A stretch of 7,962 nucleotides of DNA from CALESS01 sp964405455 (GCA_964405455.1 CAYOOA010000092.1:1-7962), one strand, 5' to 3'. Counted from the stretch's first letter, positions 1-6,085 are shown. The notes: generated by a model from the letters alone, not told the origin. Numbers and translations are program-made.

Positions 1-24
1 CATCTGCGTTATCTGCGGATGATA
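1..24. repeat. Short-period intergenic repeat fragment, cut by the window edge
   Basis: The heptamer ATCTGCG occurs twice at a spacing of 9 nt (2-8 and 11-17), and the second copy runs into CGGATGATA (16-24). The same nine bases end the second periodic repeat, at 3032-3040. The element sits just upstream of the hutU promoter region and may continue to the left of the window. Short-period repeats of this look occur between genes in many bacterial chromosomes, and I know of no assigned function. With only two units visible, the call is modest. Confidence 0.4.
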
Positions 25-65
25 GGTATTGCTTGCGGCTACCCCACAATCCCCCTCTTCTGGCA

Positions 66-71
66 TATAAT
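66..71 (+). promoter_or_regulatory. Candidate -10 box of the hutU promoter
   Basis: A perfect TATAAT lies 28 nt before the hutU start codon, which would place the transcription start near position 78 and give a leader of about 20 nt. The hexamer 17 nt upstream (CCCACA, 43-48) is a poor -35 element, so an activator or another sigma factor may be involved, or the match may be chance. No HutC-type operator palindrome is evident. Confidence 0.45.
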
Positions 72-99
72 TAACCCATCAACATTCCCTGGAGGCCTT

Positions 100-1755
100 A
101 TGAAGGGTGCACGTGTGGTGCGCGCCCCGCGCGGGACGCAATTGACCTGCAAATCCTGGCTGACCGAAGCCCCGTATCGCATGATCCAGAACAACCTCGA
201 CCCGGAGGTGGCCGAACGACCGGATGACCTGGTGGTCTACGGCGGCCGCGGCCGGGCTGCCCGCTCCTGGGAGGCCTTTGACGCCATCCTGGAGACGCTC
301 AAGAACCTGGATGACGATGAAACCCTGCTGGTGCAATCCGGCAAACCGGTGGCGGTGTTCAAATCCCACCCGGATGCGCCGCGGGTGCTGATCGCCAACT
401 CCAACCTGGTGCCGCACTGGGCCACCCAGCAGCACTTTGACCAGTTGGAAGCCCAGGGCCTGTTGATGTACGGCCAGATGACCGCCGGTTCGTGGATTTA
501 TATTGGCACGCAGGGCATTTTGCAGGGCACCTACGAGACGCTGGCTGCCCTGGCCCGCATGCGCGGCTGGAATTCCCTGGCCGGCAAGTTTGTCCTGACT
601 GCCGGGCTGGGCGGAATGGGCGGCGCACAGCCCCTGGCCATCACCATGAACGAGGGCGTGGGCCTATGCGTGGAGGTGGATCCGCAGCGCGCCCGCCGCC
701 GCCACGAGATCGGCTACGTGGACATGGTGGTCGATACCCTCGAAGAAGCCATGACCCTGGTGGAAGAGGCGGTTCAGAATCGCATCCCGCGCTCCATCGC
801 CCTGATCGGCAACGCGGCCGAAATCTACCCCGAGCTGGTCATCCGCGGCGTCACGCCGGACGTGGTGACCGACCAGACCCCGGCTCACGATGCGCTCTAT
901 TACATCCCCTCCGGCCTGAGCGTGGAGCAGGCGGATGACCTGCGCCAGCGCGATCCGCAGGAATTTGCCCGCCGCTCGATGAAATCCATGGCCCGCCACG
1001 TGGAGGCCATGCTGGAGTTCCAGCGCCGCGGGGCGGAAGTCTTCGACTACGGTAACAACCTGCGCCAGCGCGCCTACGACGAGGGTGTCAAGGATGCCTT
1101 CAACTACCCCGGCTTTGTGCCCGCCTACATCCGCCCGCTGTTCTGCGAAGGCAAGGGGCCCTTCCGCTGGGTGGCCCTTTCCGGCGATCCGGAGGATATC
1201 TACCGCACGGATGAAGCCGTGATGGAGCTCTTCCCGGAGGATGAGCATTTGCACCGCTGGATGAAAATGGCCCGCCAGAAGGTGCCCTTCCAGGGGCTGC
1301 CCTCGCGGATTTGCTGGCTGGGTTACGGCGAACGCCACCTGGCCGGCTTGAAGTTCAACGAGATGGTGGCCAGGGGGATCCTTTCCGCCCCGATTGTGAT
1401 CGGCCGCGACCACCTGGATTCGGGCTCGGTGGCCTCGCCCAACCGCGAGACCGAGGCGATGAAGGACGGCACGGATGCCGTCAGTGACTGGCCGATCCTG
1501 AACGCGCTGATCAATGCCGTTAACGGCGCCACCTGGGTCTCGTTCCACCACGGCGGCGGGGTCGGCATTGGCTACAGCCAGCACGCCGGCCAGGTCATCG
1601 TGGCGGATGGTACCCCCGCAGCAGCCCGCCGCCTGGAGCGCGTCCTGAAGAGCGACCCGGGCATGGGCGTGGTGCGCCACGTGGATGCCGGCTATGAGGA
1701 GGCGATTGATTTCGCCCGCCGTTCCGATATCCAGATCCCGATGTTGAAGAAATAA
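100..1755 (+). CDS. hutU: Urocanate hydratase (urocanase), histidine degradation
   Basis: This cytoplasmic enzyme (EC 4.2.1.49) adds water to urocanate to give 4-imidazolone-5-propanoate, the second step of histidine catabolism, using tightly bound NAD+ as an electrophile. The ATG at 100 is preferred over an in-frame ATG at 19. It follows a GGAGG ribosome site (91-95) and gives 551 residues, the usual family length, whereas the 27 extra residues resemble no urocanase. Visible signatures are YGGRGRA near residue 49, YGQMTAGSWIYIGTQG from 124, the glycine-rich NAD-binding turn GLGGMGGAQ (169-177), RICWLGYGER with Cys405 matching the active-site cysteine (Cys410 of the Pseudomonas enzyme), IGRDHLDSGSVASPNRETE from 434, and FHHGGGVGIG from 482. 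The gene appears intact. No hutH, hutI, hutG or ftcD is in the window, so the rest of the pathway must lie elsewhere or upstream. No terminator follows, and the next gene begins one base after the stop. Confidence 0.98.
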   Translation: MKGARVVRAPRGTQLTCKSWLTEAPYRMIQNNLDPEVAERPDDLVVYGGRGRAARSWEAFDAILETLKNLDDDETLLVQSGKPVAVFKSHPDAPRVLIANSNLVPHWATQQHFDQLEAQGLLMYGQMTAGSWIYIGTQGILQGTYETLAALARMRGWNSLAGKFVLTAGLGGMGGAQPLAITMNEGVGLCVEVDPQRARRRHEIGYVDMVVDTLEEAMTLVEEAVQNRIPRSIALIGNAAEIYPELVIRGVTPDVVTDQTPAHDALYYIPSGLSVEQADDLRQRDPQEFARRSMKSMARHVEAMLEFQRRGAEVFDYGNNLRQRAYDEGVKDAFNYPGFVPAYIRPLFCEGKGPFRWVALSGDPEDIYRTDEAVMELFPEDEHLHRWMKMARQKVPFQGLPSRICWLGYGERHLAGLKFNEMVARGILSAPIVIGRDHLDSGSVASPNRETEAMKDGTDAVSDWPILNALINAVNGATWVSFHHGGGVGIGYSQHAGQVIVADGTPAAARRLERVLKSDPGMGVVRHVDAGYEEAIDFARRSDIQIPMLKK

Positions 1756-1756
1756 C

Positions 1757-2119
1757 ATGAAGGCACTGCGCTGGGCGGCCTTTCTGGCCAGCATTGCACT
1801 GGGCATCGCCATTGGCCTGCTGATCGGCTGGCTGGCGATTCCACCTGCGGCGGACCAGATCAACCCGGCCGCCCTGCGCATGGATTTCAAAACGGATTAC
1901 GTCCTGATGACCGCCGAGGCGTACCACCTGGACGGCGATATTGTGGCTGCCGCCCGCCGCCTGTCCTTCCTGGGCAGCCGGCCGCCGCTCTACCAGGTGC
2001 AGGAGGCCATCATCCGCGCCAACCAGTTGGGTTACGCCCGGCAGGACGTGGATTGGCTGGCCGCCCTGGCCCAGGCGCTGGAAGCCTGGGCGCCCCTGCC
2101 CACCGGGAGCGCGCCGTGA
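1757..2119 (+). CDS. Small membrane-anchored protein, paralogue of the next gene
   Basis: No named family is recognised. The 120-residue product has a short basic N-terminus and one hydrophobic segment (about residues 5-28, rich in LGIAIGLLIG) that probably acts as an uncleaved anchor. A predicted helical, alanine-rich segment follows (about 38-110, including AEAYHLDGDIVAAARRL). Residues 14-73 align without gaps to residues 15-74 of the downstream protein, with about 23 of 60 identical. A second block, DVDWLAALAQAL (97-108), matches DARALALLAQAL at the same residue numbers. It lacks the Pro/Thr linker and C-terminal beta domain of its neighbour. The ATG lies one base after the hutU stop, with only a weak purine-rich ribosome site (GAAGAA) inside the hutU end, so translation may be coupled to hutU. 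Its stop overlaps the next start. It resembles uncharacterised proteins I associate with Anaerolineae, but that is memory rather than a search. Confidence 0.85.
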   Translation: MKALRWAAFLASIALGIAIGLLIGWLAIPPAADQINPAALRMDFKTDYVLMTAEAYHLDGDIVAAARRLSFLGSRPPLYQVQEAIIRANQLGYARQDVDWLAALAQALEAWAPLPTGSAP

Positions 2120-2970
2120 ACCGCTCCCGCCCGCCCTACTTCCTGCTCACCGGCTTGATCCTGGGCTTGATCCTCGGCCTGGTGTATGCCCGCCTGATCA
2201 ATCCGCCCACCCTGACCAACCTGCCGCCGCGCGCCTTGAACGCAGCCGACCAGGATACCTACCGCCTGGCGATCGCCCTGGCCTACCAGGCCGATGACGA
2301 CCTGGGCCGGGCCGCGGCCCGCCTGGACCTGCTGGGCGGCAGCCCGATGGCCGACCTGGCCTCGCAGGCCCAGCGGTTGCTGGCCGGCGGCGGCTCCACC
2401 GAAGATGCGCGCGCCCTGGCCCTGCTGGCCCAGGCCCTGGCGCAACCCTCCGCGCTCATCCCCACCCTGCAACCCAGTTCCACGGATACCCAACCGCCCA
2501 CCCCCACCCTGCCCACCTTCACCCCCAGCCCGACGGTTGAGATCACCGCCGTCCAATCTGCCACGCCCTCGCTGACCCCCACCATCACCCAGACCGGGGC
2601 AGCCACCTTCACCCCGCGGCCTTCAGCCACGCCCCAGCCCACCGCCGGGGCGCCCTACCAGGTGAAGGAGAGCAAGGCCGTTTGCGATATCCCGGCCGCC
2701 GCCGGCATGCTTCAAATCGAAATCAAGGATGCCGCCGGCAAGCCGGTGGCCGGTGTGCGCGTGCTGGTCACCTGGCCGGGCGGGCAAAACGCCTTCTACA
2801 CCGGGCTGCACCCGGAGAAGGACCCCGGTTATGCTGATTTCAGCATGAGCGAAGGGGTGACCTACAGCGTGCGGGCCGGCGAAGGCGGTCCGCTGGCGGA
2901 GCAAATCTCCACCGCCGGCTGCGGAGCAGGAGTGCTGGGCGGGTGGAAGGTATTGTTCCAACAGCCGTAA
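2116..2970 (+). CDS. Membrane-anchored protein with helical domain, Pro/Thr linker and C-terminal beta domain
   Basis: The function is unknown. The GTG at 2116 is chosen because it overlaps the preceding stop as GTGA and has GGGAG (2104-2108) at good spacing. The open frame continues upstream to 2053 only as extra sequence inside the previous gene. The 284-residue product shows, in order, an N-terminal membrane anchor (about 8-28), a helical alanine/leucine-rich domain (about 42-115) homologous to the preceding gene product, a low-complexity Pro/Thr/Ser linker (about 118-180, with PTPTLPTFTPSPT), and a C-terminal domain (181-284). The segment IEIKDAAGKPVAGVRVLVTW followed by GYADFSMSEGVTYSV suggests a carboxypeptidase-regulatory-like or related beta-sandwich. 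Cys190 and Cys269 flank this domain and could form a disulfide. The likely topology is a cytoplasmic N-terminus with the rest outside the membrane. It is translationally coupled to the upstream paralogue, and the two may form a complex. Confidence 0.88.
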   Translation: MNRSRPPYFLLTGLILGLILGLVYARLINPPTLTNLPPRALNAADQDTYRLAIALAYQADDDLGRAAARLDLLGGSPMADLASQAQRLLAGGGSTEDARALALLAQALAQPSALIPTLQPSSTDTQPPTPTLPTFTPSPTVEITAVQSATPSLTPTITQTGAATFTPRPSATPQPTAGAPYQVKESKAVCDIPAAAGMLQIEIKDAAGKPVAGVRVLVTWPGGQNAFYTGLHPEKDPGYADFSMSEGVTYSVRAGEGGPLAEQISTAGCGAGVLGGWKVLFQQP

Positions 2971-2999
2971 GGGGGCTGCAGATGGAATAAATTTTTTAG

Positions 3000-3039
3000 C
3001 ACGGATTCACACGGAAGAACACGGAAAATTCCGGATGAT
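3000..3039. repeat. 10-nt periodic CACGGA repeat, four units
   Basis: Four consecutive 10-nt units start at 3000, 3010, 3020 and 3030: CACGGATTCA, CACGGAAGAA, CACGGAAAAT and TCCGGATGAT. The GGA core keeps exact phase in all four, and the last unit is degenerate at its first bases. The array lies in the 123-nt gap between two convergent genes, immediately before a terminator hairpin. It shares CGGATGATA with the repeat at the left edge of the window. The function is unknown. Confidence 0.7.
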
Positions 3040-3043
3040 AATA

Positions 3044-3076
3044 AAAAAGCAGAGCCTGGTACAGGCTCTGCTTTTT
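3044..3076. terminator. Bidirectional intrinsic terminator between convergent genes
   Basis: A perfect 15-bp inverted repeat (3044-3058 and 3062-3076) has the GC-rich core GCAGAGCCTG, a 3-nt loop GTA, and flanking A5 and T5 tracts that pair at the base. Read on the plus strand, the stem runs into TTTTT and would end the hutU-membrane protein transcript. Read on the minus strand, the complement of the A tract supplies the U run that ends the LCP transcript, whose stop codon is only 17 nt away. The symmetry fits a shared terminator. Confidence 0.93.
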
Positions 3077-3093
3077 ACGCGTTCGGAATATGA

Positions 3094-4557
3094 CTACGGC
3101 ATCGGGTTGGAAGTATTCCAATCTTCACCCAGGACCAGGACAATATCAACCCCGGCATCTGGGTTGTACTGGGTCAGCACCTGGGCGGGCTGCATCTTGA
3201 ACATGTCCGAGAGGTATTGCGCGGTATAGGGTTTGCCAGTGTAAATGTCCATCCGGCTGGTGTTGTAATAGTTATCCGCATTGGTTTCCTCCACCACATT
3301 CAATCCCAGGCCGCGCAGGTATTCCGCCGTGCGGGTGGCCAGGCCGGTGGTGTAGGTGCCGTTCTGGATGGAAATGCGCGCATTTTCCGCCTTGGCCAGC
3401 TCAACGATATCCGCGGTAACGGCAGCCGGACCGACTGCCCCGCCGGTGGTGAAGATTTCATCGCGCAGCAGGCGGATCTGATCCGGGATCGGAATGAGGA
3501 TATCCAGGCCGTCCGGGGAGGTGCCCATATACACGGCATCCGGGCCAATCACGCCGTGGCGGATGTTTTCCTTCTTTACCTGCAGGGCCAGTGTGCCCAG
3601 CTGGATGACCTGCTGCAGGGTCAGGTTGGTGTGGATGCCACCGGACAGTTCCTGGTACAGCGTGCCAGACTTGGCCACCAGGGTGGGCAGCATGTTCAAC
3701 TTGGTAACCCGGTCCAGGATCGCCATGATGACCTGCTGCTGGCGGGCGGCGCGGTCAAAATCGCCGCCGTCGGTATGGCGGTTGCGGGCATAGCCCAGCG
3801 CCACGGGGCCGGTCAGCAATTGCTTGCCGGGCTGCAGGGTGACGGTGTTATGTTTTCCCAGGGGATCCACCACGATCTCGTAGGGCACATCCACTTCAAT
3901 CCCGCCCAGTTCATCAATGAACTTTTCAAAGGCTGTAAAATCCACCTGGGCATAGAATTGGATCGGCACGCCGAGGAAATTTTCCACCGTCTTGATGGCC
4001 AATGCCGGTCCGCCGCCGGGCATCTTGTAGGCTTCGCCGAGGTAATAGGCCGTGTTGATCTTGGCATAATCAAAGCCGGGGATGTTGACCCACATATCGC
4101 GCGGGATGGACATGAAACCGGCCGTCTTGCTGACCGGGTCCAGCGAGAAAAGGATCATGGTATCGGTGCGCGAATAATCGCCGCCGGCTTCCCAATCCCG
4201 GTAATCCAGGCCCATCACCAGCACATTCACCCGGCTGACGCCGTCCCACGGCTGGGGGGTGGGTCCGCCGGCCGCCTGGAGCGGGATGGTGGTATCCATC
4301 GTCCCCTGGGGTTGGGCGGTCAAACTGGTGTTGTCACTGATTGCCGCACCCGGCAGATTGAAAGTATTATTGGACACGACCAGGTTGTAGATCAGCCGGA
4401 AGGCAACAAAGGCGGTGATGACAGCCACCACCACAAAAGCCACCAGCAGGATGATTGTCAGCCGGTCAAGTTTATTACGAGTACGTTGCTGAGCGCGCAT
4501 GGGGGTTCGAACCATTCGTCGGGGGGTTGGGGAGGAAGGGAGCGTATATCGGATCAT
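3094..4557 (-). CDS. LCP (LytR-CpsA-Psr) family envelope transferase with LytR_C tail
   Basis: LCP proteins move lipid-linked glycopolymers (teichoic acid, capsule or arabinogalactan type) onto peptidoglycan or other envelope acceptors outside the membrane. Numbered from the ATG at 4557 (487 aa), there is a basic N-terminal tail, one membrane anchor (about 33-60), a linker, and an LCP domain (about 110-285). Its conserved charged motifs are SRTDTMILFSLD (Arg130, Asp132), SIPRDMWV (Arg153, Asp154), YAKINTAY (Lys166, Asn168) and YARNRHTDGGDFDRAARQQQ (Arg258, Arg260, Asp266, Arg269, Arg272). A LytR_C domain follows (about 392-480), opening ISIQNGTYTTGLA. The start is uncertain. ATGs at 4557, 4515 and 4500 are all in frame and none has a clear ribosome site; the 4500 start would leave the short cytoplasmic tail more typical of the family. 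The polymer it handles cannot be told from the window. It lies 51 nt after the Trm112-like gene and may share its transcript. Confidence 0.95.
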   Translation of the reverse strand: MIRYTLPSSPTPRRMVRTPMRAQQRTRNKLDRLTIILLVAFVVVAVITAFVAFRLIYNLVVSNNTFNLPGAAISDNTSLTAQPQGTMDTTIPLQAAGGPTPQPWDGVSRVNVLVMGLDYRDWEAGGDYSRTDTMILFSLDPVSKTAGFMSIPRDMWVNIPGFDYAKINTAYYLGEAYKMPGGGPALAIKTVENFLGVPIQFYAQVDFTAFEKFIDELGGIEVDVPYEIVVDPLGKHNTVTLQPGKQLLTGPVALGYARNRHTDGGDFDRAARQQQVIMAILDRVTKLNMLPTLVAKSGTLYQELSGGIHTNLTLQQVIQLGTLALQVKKENIRHGVIGPDAVYMGTSPDGLDILIPIPDQIRLLRDEIFTTGGAVGPAAVTADIVELAKAENARISIQNGTYTTGLATRTAEYLRGLGLNVVEETNADNYYNTSRMDIYTGKPYTAQYLSDMFKMQPAQVLTQYNPDAGVDIVLVLGEDWNTSNPMP

Positions 4558-4570
4558 ACCCCGCAGGGGT
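4558..4570 (-). other. Small hairpin directly before the LCP start codon
   Basis: ACCCC and GGGGT form a 5-bp inverted repeat around a 3-nt loop, abutting the first possible LCP ATG on the minus strand. The only G-rich stretch near that ATG (GGGG) is inside the 3' arm. The hairpin could hinder initiation at 4557, or it could be a chance feature of GC-rich DNA. There is no U run, so it is not a terminator. Confidence 0.3.
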
Positions 4571-4608
4571 GCAATATTCGTTCCATCCGCCCGCTTTGAT
4601 CACAAGAT

Positions 4609-4830
4609 TTAGGCCGGCCTGGGCGGTGGAACCGGTAAACTATCCACGGCCGTTGCAATCCACTTGTCGCCCTCTTCGATCAACATCACCGGGATGTCTT
4701 CAACGATCGGGTATTTGCGCCCGCAATCGCTGCAGACCAGCCAGGCATCCTTGACCAGGGTCAACAAGGCAGGCTTTTCTTTCACGCACGCCGGGCAGCG
4801 CAAAATTTCAAGTAATTTTGGATCCACCAT
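4609..4830 (-). CDS. Trm112-like (UPF0434-type) zinc-ribbon protein
   Basis: This 73-residue protein begins MVDPKLLEILRCPAC, the typical opening of the bacterial Trm112-like (YcaR/UPF0434) family. Four cysteines in two CxxC knuckles (Cys12/Cys15 and Cys33/Cys36) would bind one zinc ion, and KYPIVEDIPVML after the second knuckle is the usual C-terminal signature. In eukaryotes and archaea Trm112 activates methyltransferases. The role of the bacterial forms is not well established, so only a small adaptor-type zinc protein can be claimed. The ATG at 4830 is chosen because AGGAG lies 7 nt upstream (4835-4839 on the plus-strand scale). Earlier in-frame codons up to 4947 would add 39 residues that resemble no family member and would run through the promoter. 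The tail PVPPPRPA is an unusual proline-rich ending. The gene may be the first of an operon with LCP. Confidence 0.93.
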   Translation of the reverse strand: MVDPKLLEILRCPACVKEKPALLTLVKDAWLVCSDCGRKYPIVEDIPVMLIEEGDKWIATAVDSLPVPPPRPA

Positions 4831-4863
4831 CAGGCCACTCCTGAATAACAAGATAACTGCGTA

Positions 4864-4872
4864 ATTGTACCA
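4864..4872 (-). promoter_or_regulatory. Candidate extended -10 promoter for the Trm112-like/LCP genes
   Basis: Read on the minus strand, this is TGG followed by TACAAT: an extended -10 (TGn) with a five-of-six match to TATAAT. Transcription would start near 4857, giving a leader of about 27 nt before the ATG at 4830. No convincing -35 is present, as is common for extended -10 promoters. It lies in the 98-nt gap shared with the divergent transporter operon. Confidence 0.4.
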
Positions 4873-4928
4873 CAGGTGAAAAACCGCCGCGGAGCCGCCC
4901 GCGAAGCTGGCCGTCAAAAGGAAGTATA

Positions 4929-5576
4929 ATGGCCAGCAATATGTCAAGCTCCTCCAGCAAGCCCGCCAAGCCGCCCGCCCCGCCTCCCGGCCTGTGGAGC
5001 ATCTTCCTGGCCTGGACGTTGATCGGGATTCAATCCTTCGGCGGGGGCTCGGCCACTTTTTTCCTCATCCAGCAAACCTGCATCAAGCGCCGCTGGATCA
5101 GCGAAGAGGAGTTCCTCAAGTTCTGGGCCCTGGCCCAGCTCTCCCCCGGCATCAACCTGGTCAAGGCCACCATCCTGATCGGCCGGCGCATCCGCGGCTG
5201 GCCCGGAATTGCCGCCTCCCTGGCCGGGCTGCTGGTGCCAAGCGTCTTCGTCACCGGCCTGATGACCGCCTTCTACGCCGGGGTGCAGAACAGCCCCGCG
5301 GTGAAGGCGGCCATGCGCGGCATCCTCCCGGCCACCATCGGGCTTTCCCTGGCCATGAGCACCAAGCTGCTCTTTCCAGTAATGAAGGCGGCCTACCGTG
5401 AAAGCAAGCTGCGCTTTGCCGCGCACGGGTTGATCCTGGTGGGTGCAGTGGCCCTGATGATCCTGACCAATTTCTCCCCGCTGCTCATCCTGCTGCTAAC
5501 CGGTCTGCTGACCACCTTTTCGATCCTGGCCATTCCGGCCAACCTGCCGCTGCCGCAGGAGGGGGAAGCCAGGTGA
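4929..5576 (+). CDS. chrA: CHR-family (ChrA-like) transporter, N-terminal-type half subunit
   Basis: This inner-membrane protein has 215 residues, the length of a single CHR domain (PF02417 type) rather than the roughly 400 of a fused ChrA. Short-chain CHR proteins normally come as adjacent pairs that act together, classically in chromate/sulfate antiport; the substrate here cannot be assigned. Visible features are a Ser/Pro/Lys-rich N-terminus (1-20), a first membrane segment ending in SFGGG (36-40), an amphipathic stretch with RRWISEEEFLKFWALAQLSPG (54-74), GWPGIAASLAGLLVPS (90-105), then further membrane segments about 106-118, 131-150, 166-181 and 183-204. The usual QLSPGP motif reads QLSPGI here, and the canonical GGPxAH-type loop is absent. 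The ATG at 4929 follows AAGGAAG (4918-4924) at good spacing. The start overlaps a TATAAT (4925-4930), so a second in-frame ATG at 4941 is possible. It overlaps the next gene by four bases. Confidence 0.9.
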   Translation: MASNMSSSSSKPAKPPAPPPGLWSIFLAWTLIGIQSFGGGSATFFLIQQTCIKRRWISEEEFLKFWALAQLSPGINLVKATILIGRRIRGWPGIAASLAGLLVPSVFVTGLMTAFYAGVQNSPAVKAAMRGILPATIGLSLAMSTKLLFPVMKAAYRESKLRFAAHGLILVGAVALMILTNFSPLLILLLTGLLTTFSILAIPANLPLPQEGEAR

Positions 5577-6085
5577 ACCTGCTCCAATTTTTCTGGATCT
5601 TCCTCAAGGCCTCCCTGTTCTCCTTTGGCGGGATGGGCAATCTGCCGTTCCTGCATAAGGATTTGATCCAACTGGGCTGGGCCAGGGAGTCGGATTTCAT
5701 CACCGCCATCGCCGTGGGACAGCTCAGCCCCGGCCCCAGCGGTTTGTGGAGCATCAGCCTGGGTTTCCTCGTCCTAGGCTGGCCGGGAGTGATCCTCTCC
5801 TTCATCGCCCTGCTGCTGCCGACCTTCCTGATTCTACTGGTCGGGCTGTTTTACAGCCGGATTGAGCACCTGGACGTGGTCAAGTTTTTCACCCGCGGCC
5901 TGATGCTGGGCGTGGTCGGCCTGACCCTGGGCGCAATGTGGGGCCTGGCCCGGGCGGCCGTCACCGGCTGGGTGGACTTGGTGATTGCACTAGCCGCCAT
6001 GGCCCTGGCCCTGACTGAGAAAATCCCGGTCATCGTGATCCTGGGGCTGGCTGCCGCGGCCGGTTTGTTATTGTACGGAATGTAG
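5573..6085 (+). CDS. chrA: CHR-family (ChrA-like) transporter, C-terminal-type half subunit
   Basis: This is the second single-domain CHR protein (170 aa) and the presumed partner of the preceding one. It starts with GTG at 5573 in a GTGA overlap with the upstream stop, behind a strong AGGAGG (5557-5562). It retains the family core: SFGGMGNLPFL (17-27), GQLSPGPSGLWS (49-60, with the intact PGP) and GWPGVILSFIALLLPTF (69-85), followed by membrane segments around 80-94, 108-128, 133-148 and 151-168. It aligns with the first half through SFGG, QLSPG, GWPG and the LLxP block, as expected from the ancient duplication in this family. Two half-proteins of antiparallel topology are expected to assemble as a heterodimer. 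The end of the gene converges on the lipoprotein gene with only 19 nt between stop codons and no visible terminator. Confidence 0.93.
   Translation: MNLLQFFWIFLKASLFSFGGMGNLPFLHKDLIQLGWARESDFITAIAVGQLSPGPSGLWSISLGFLVLGWPGVILSFIALLLPTFLILLVGLFYSRIEHLDVVKFFTRGLMLGVVGLTLGAMWGLARAAVTGWVDLVIALAAMALALTEKIPVIVILGLAAAAGLLLYGM

Noticed and set aside
19..99. An N-terminal extension of hutU from an ATG at 19
   Set aside because: It lacks a ribosome site, lies across the periodic repeat and the -10 box, and adds 27 residues unlike urocanases. The ATG at 100 has GGAGG and gives the family length.
664..1890. A 408-codon open frame on the minus strand opposite hutU
   Set aside because: It is antisense to a clearly conserved urocanase, has no ribosome site or recognisable domain, and its composition (His/Gly/Ala-rich) is that of a mirror frame in GC-rich coding DNA.
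2454..2655. The repetitive C-rich stretch encoding the Pro/Thr linker, considered as a DNA repeat or non-coding element
   Set aside because: The repetition is at the amino-acid level (Pro/Thr/Ser codons) in an intact frame. No perfect DNA unit recurs in phase, so it is a low-complexity protein linker.
3035..3229. A 64-codon plus-strand frame across the terminator hairpin
   Set aside because: It runs through the terminator and into the 3' end of the LCP gene on the other strand, and has no ribosome site or similarity.
3217..4599. A 460-codon open frame on the plus strand opposite the LCP gene
   Set aside because: The opposite strand encodes a complete LCP protein with all signature motifs. 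The plus-strand frame shows no domain and is rich in His/Gln/Gly as expected of an antisense shadow.
4831..4947. A 39-residue N-terminal extension of the Trm112-like protein from 4947
   Set aside because: The extension would cross the promoter region and the divergent transporter start. The internal ATG at 4830 has a proper AGGAG and begins exactly where the family begins.
4929..6085. The two CHR halves as a frameshifted full-length chrA
   Set aside because: The second half has its own strong AGGAGG and a GTGA start-stop overlap, the first half ends after a complete set of membrane segments, and adjacent half-size pairs are a normal form of this family.
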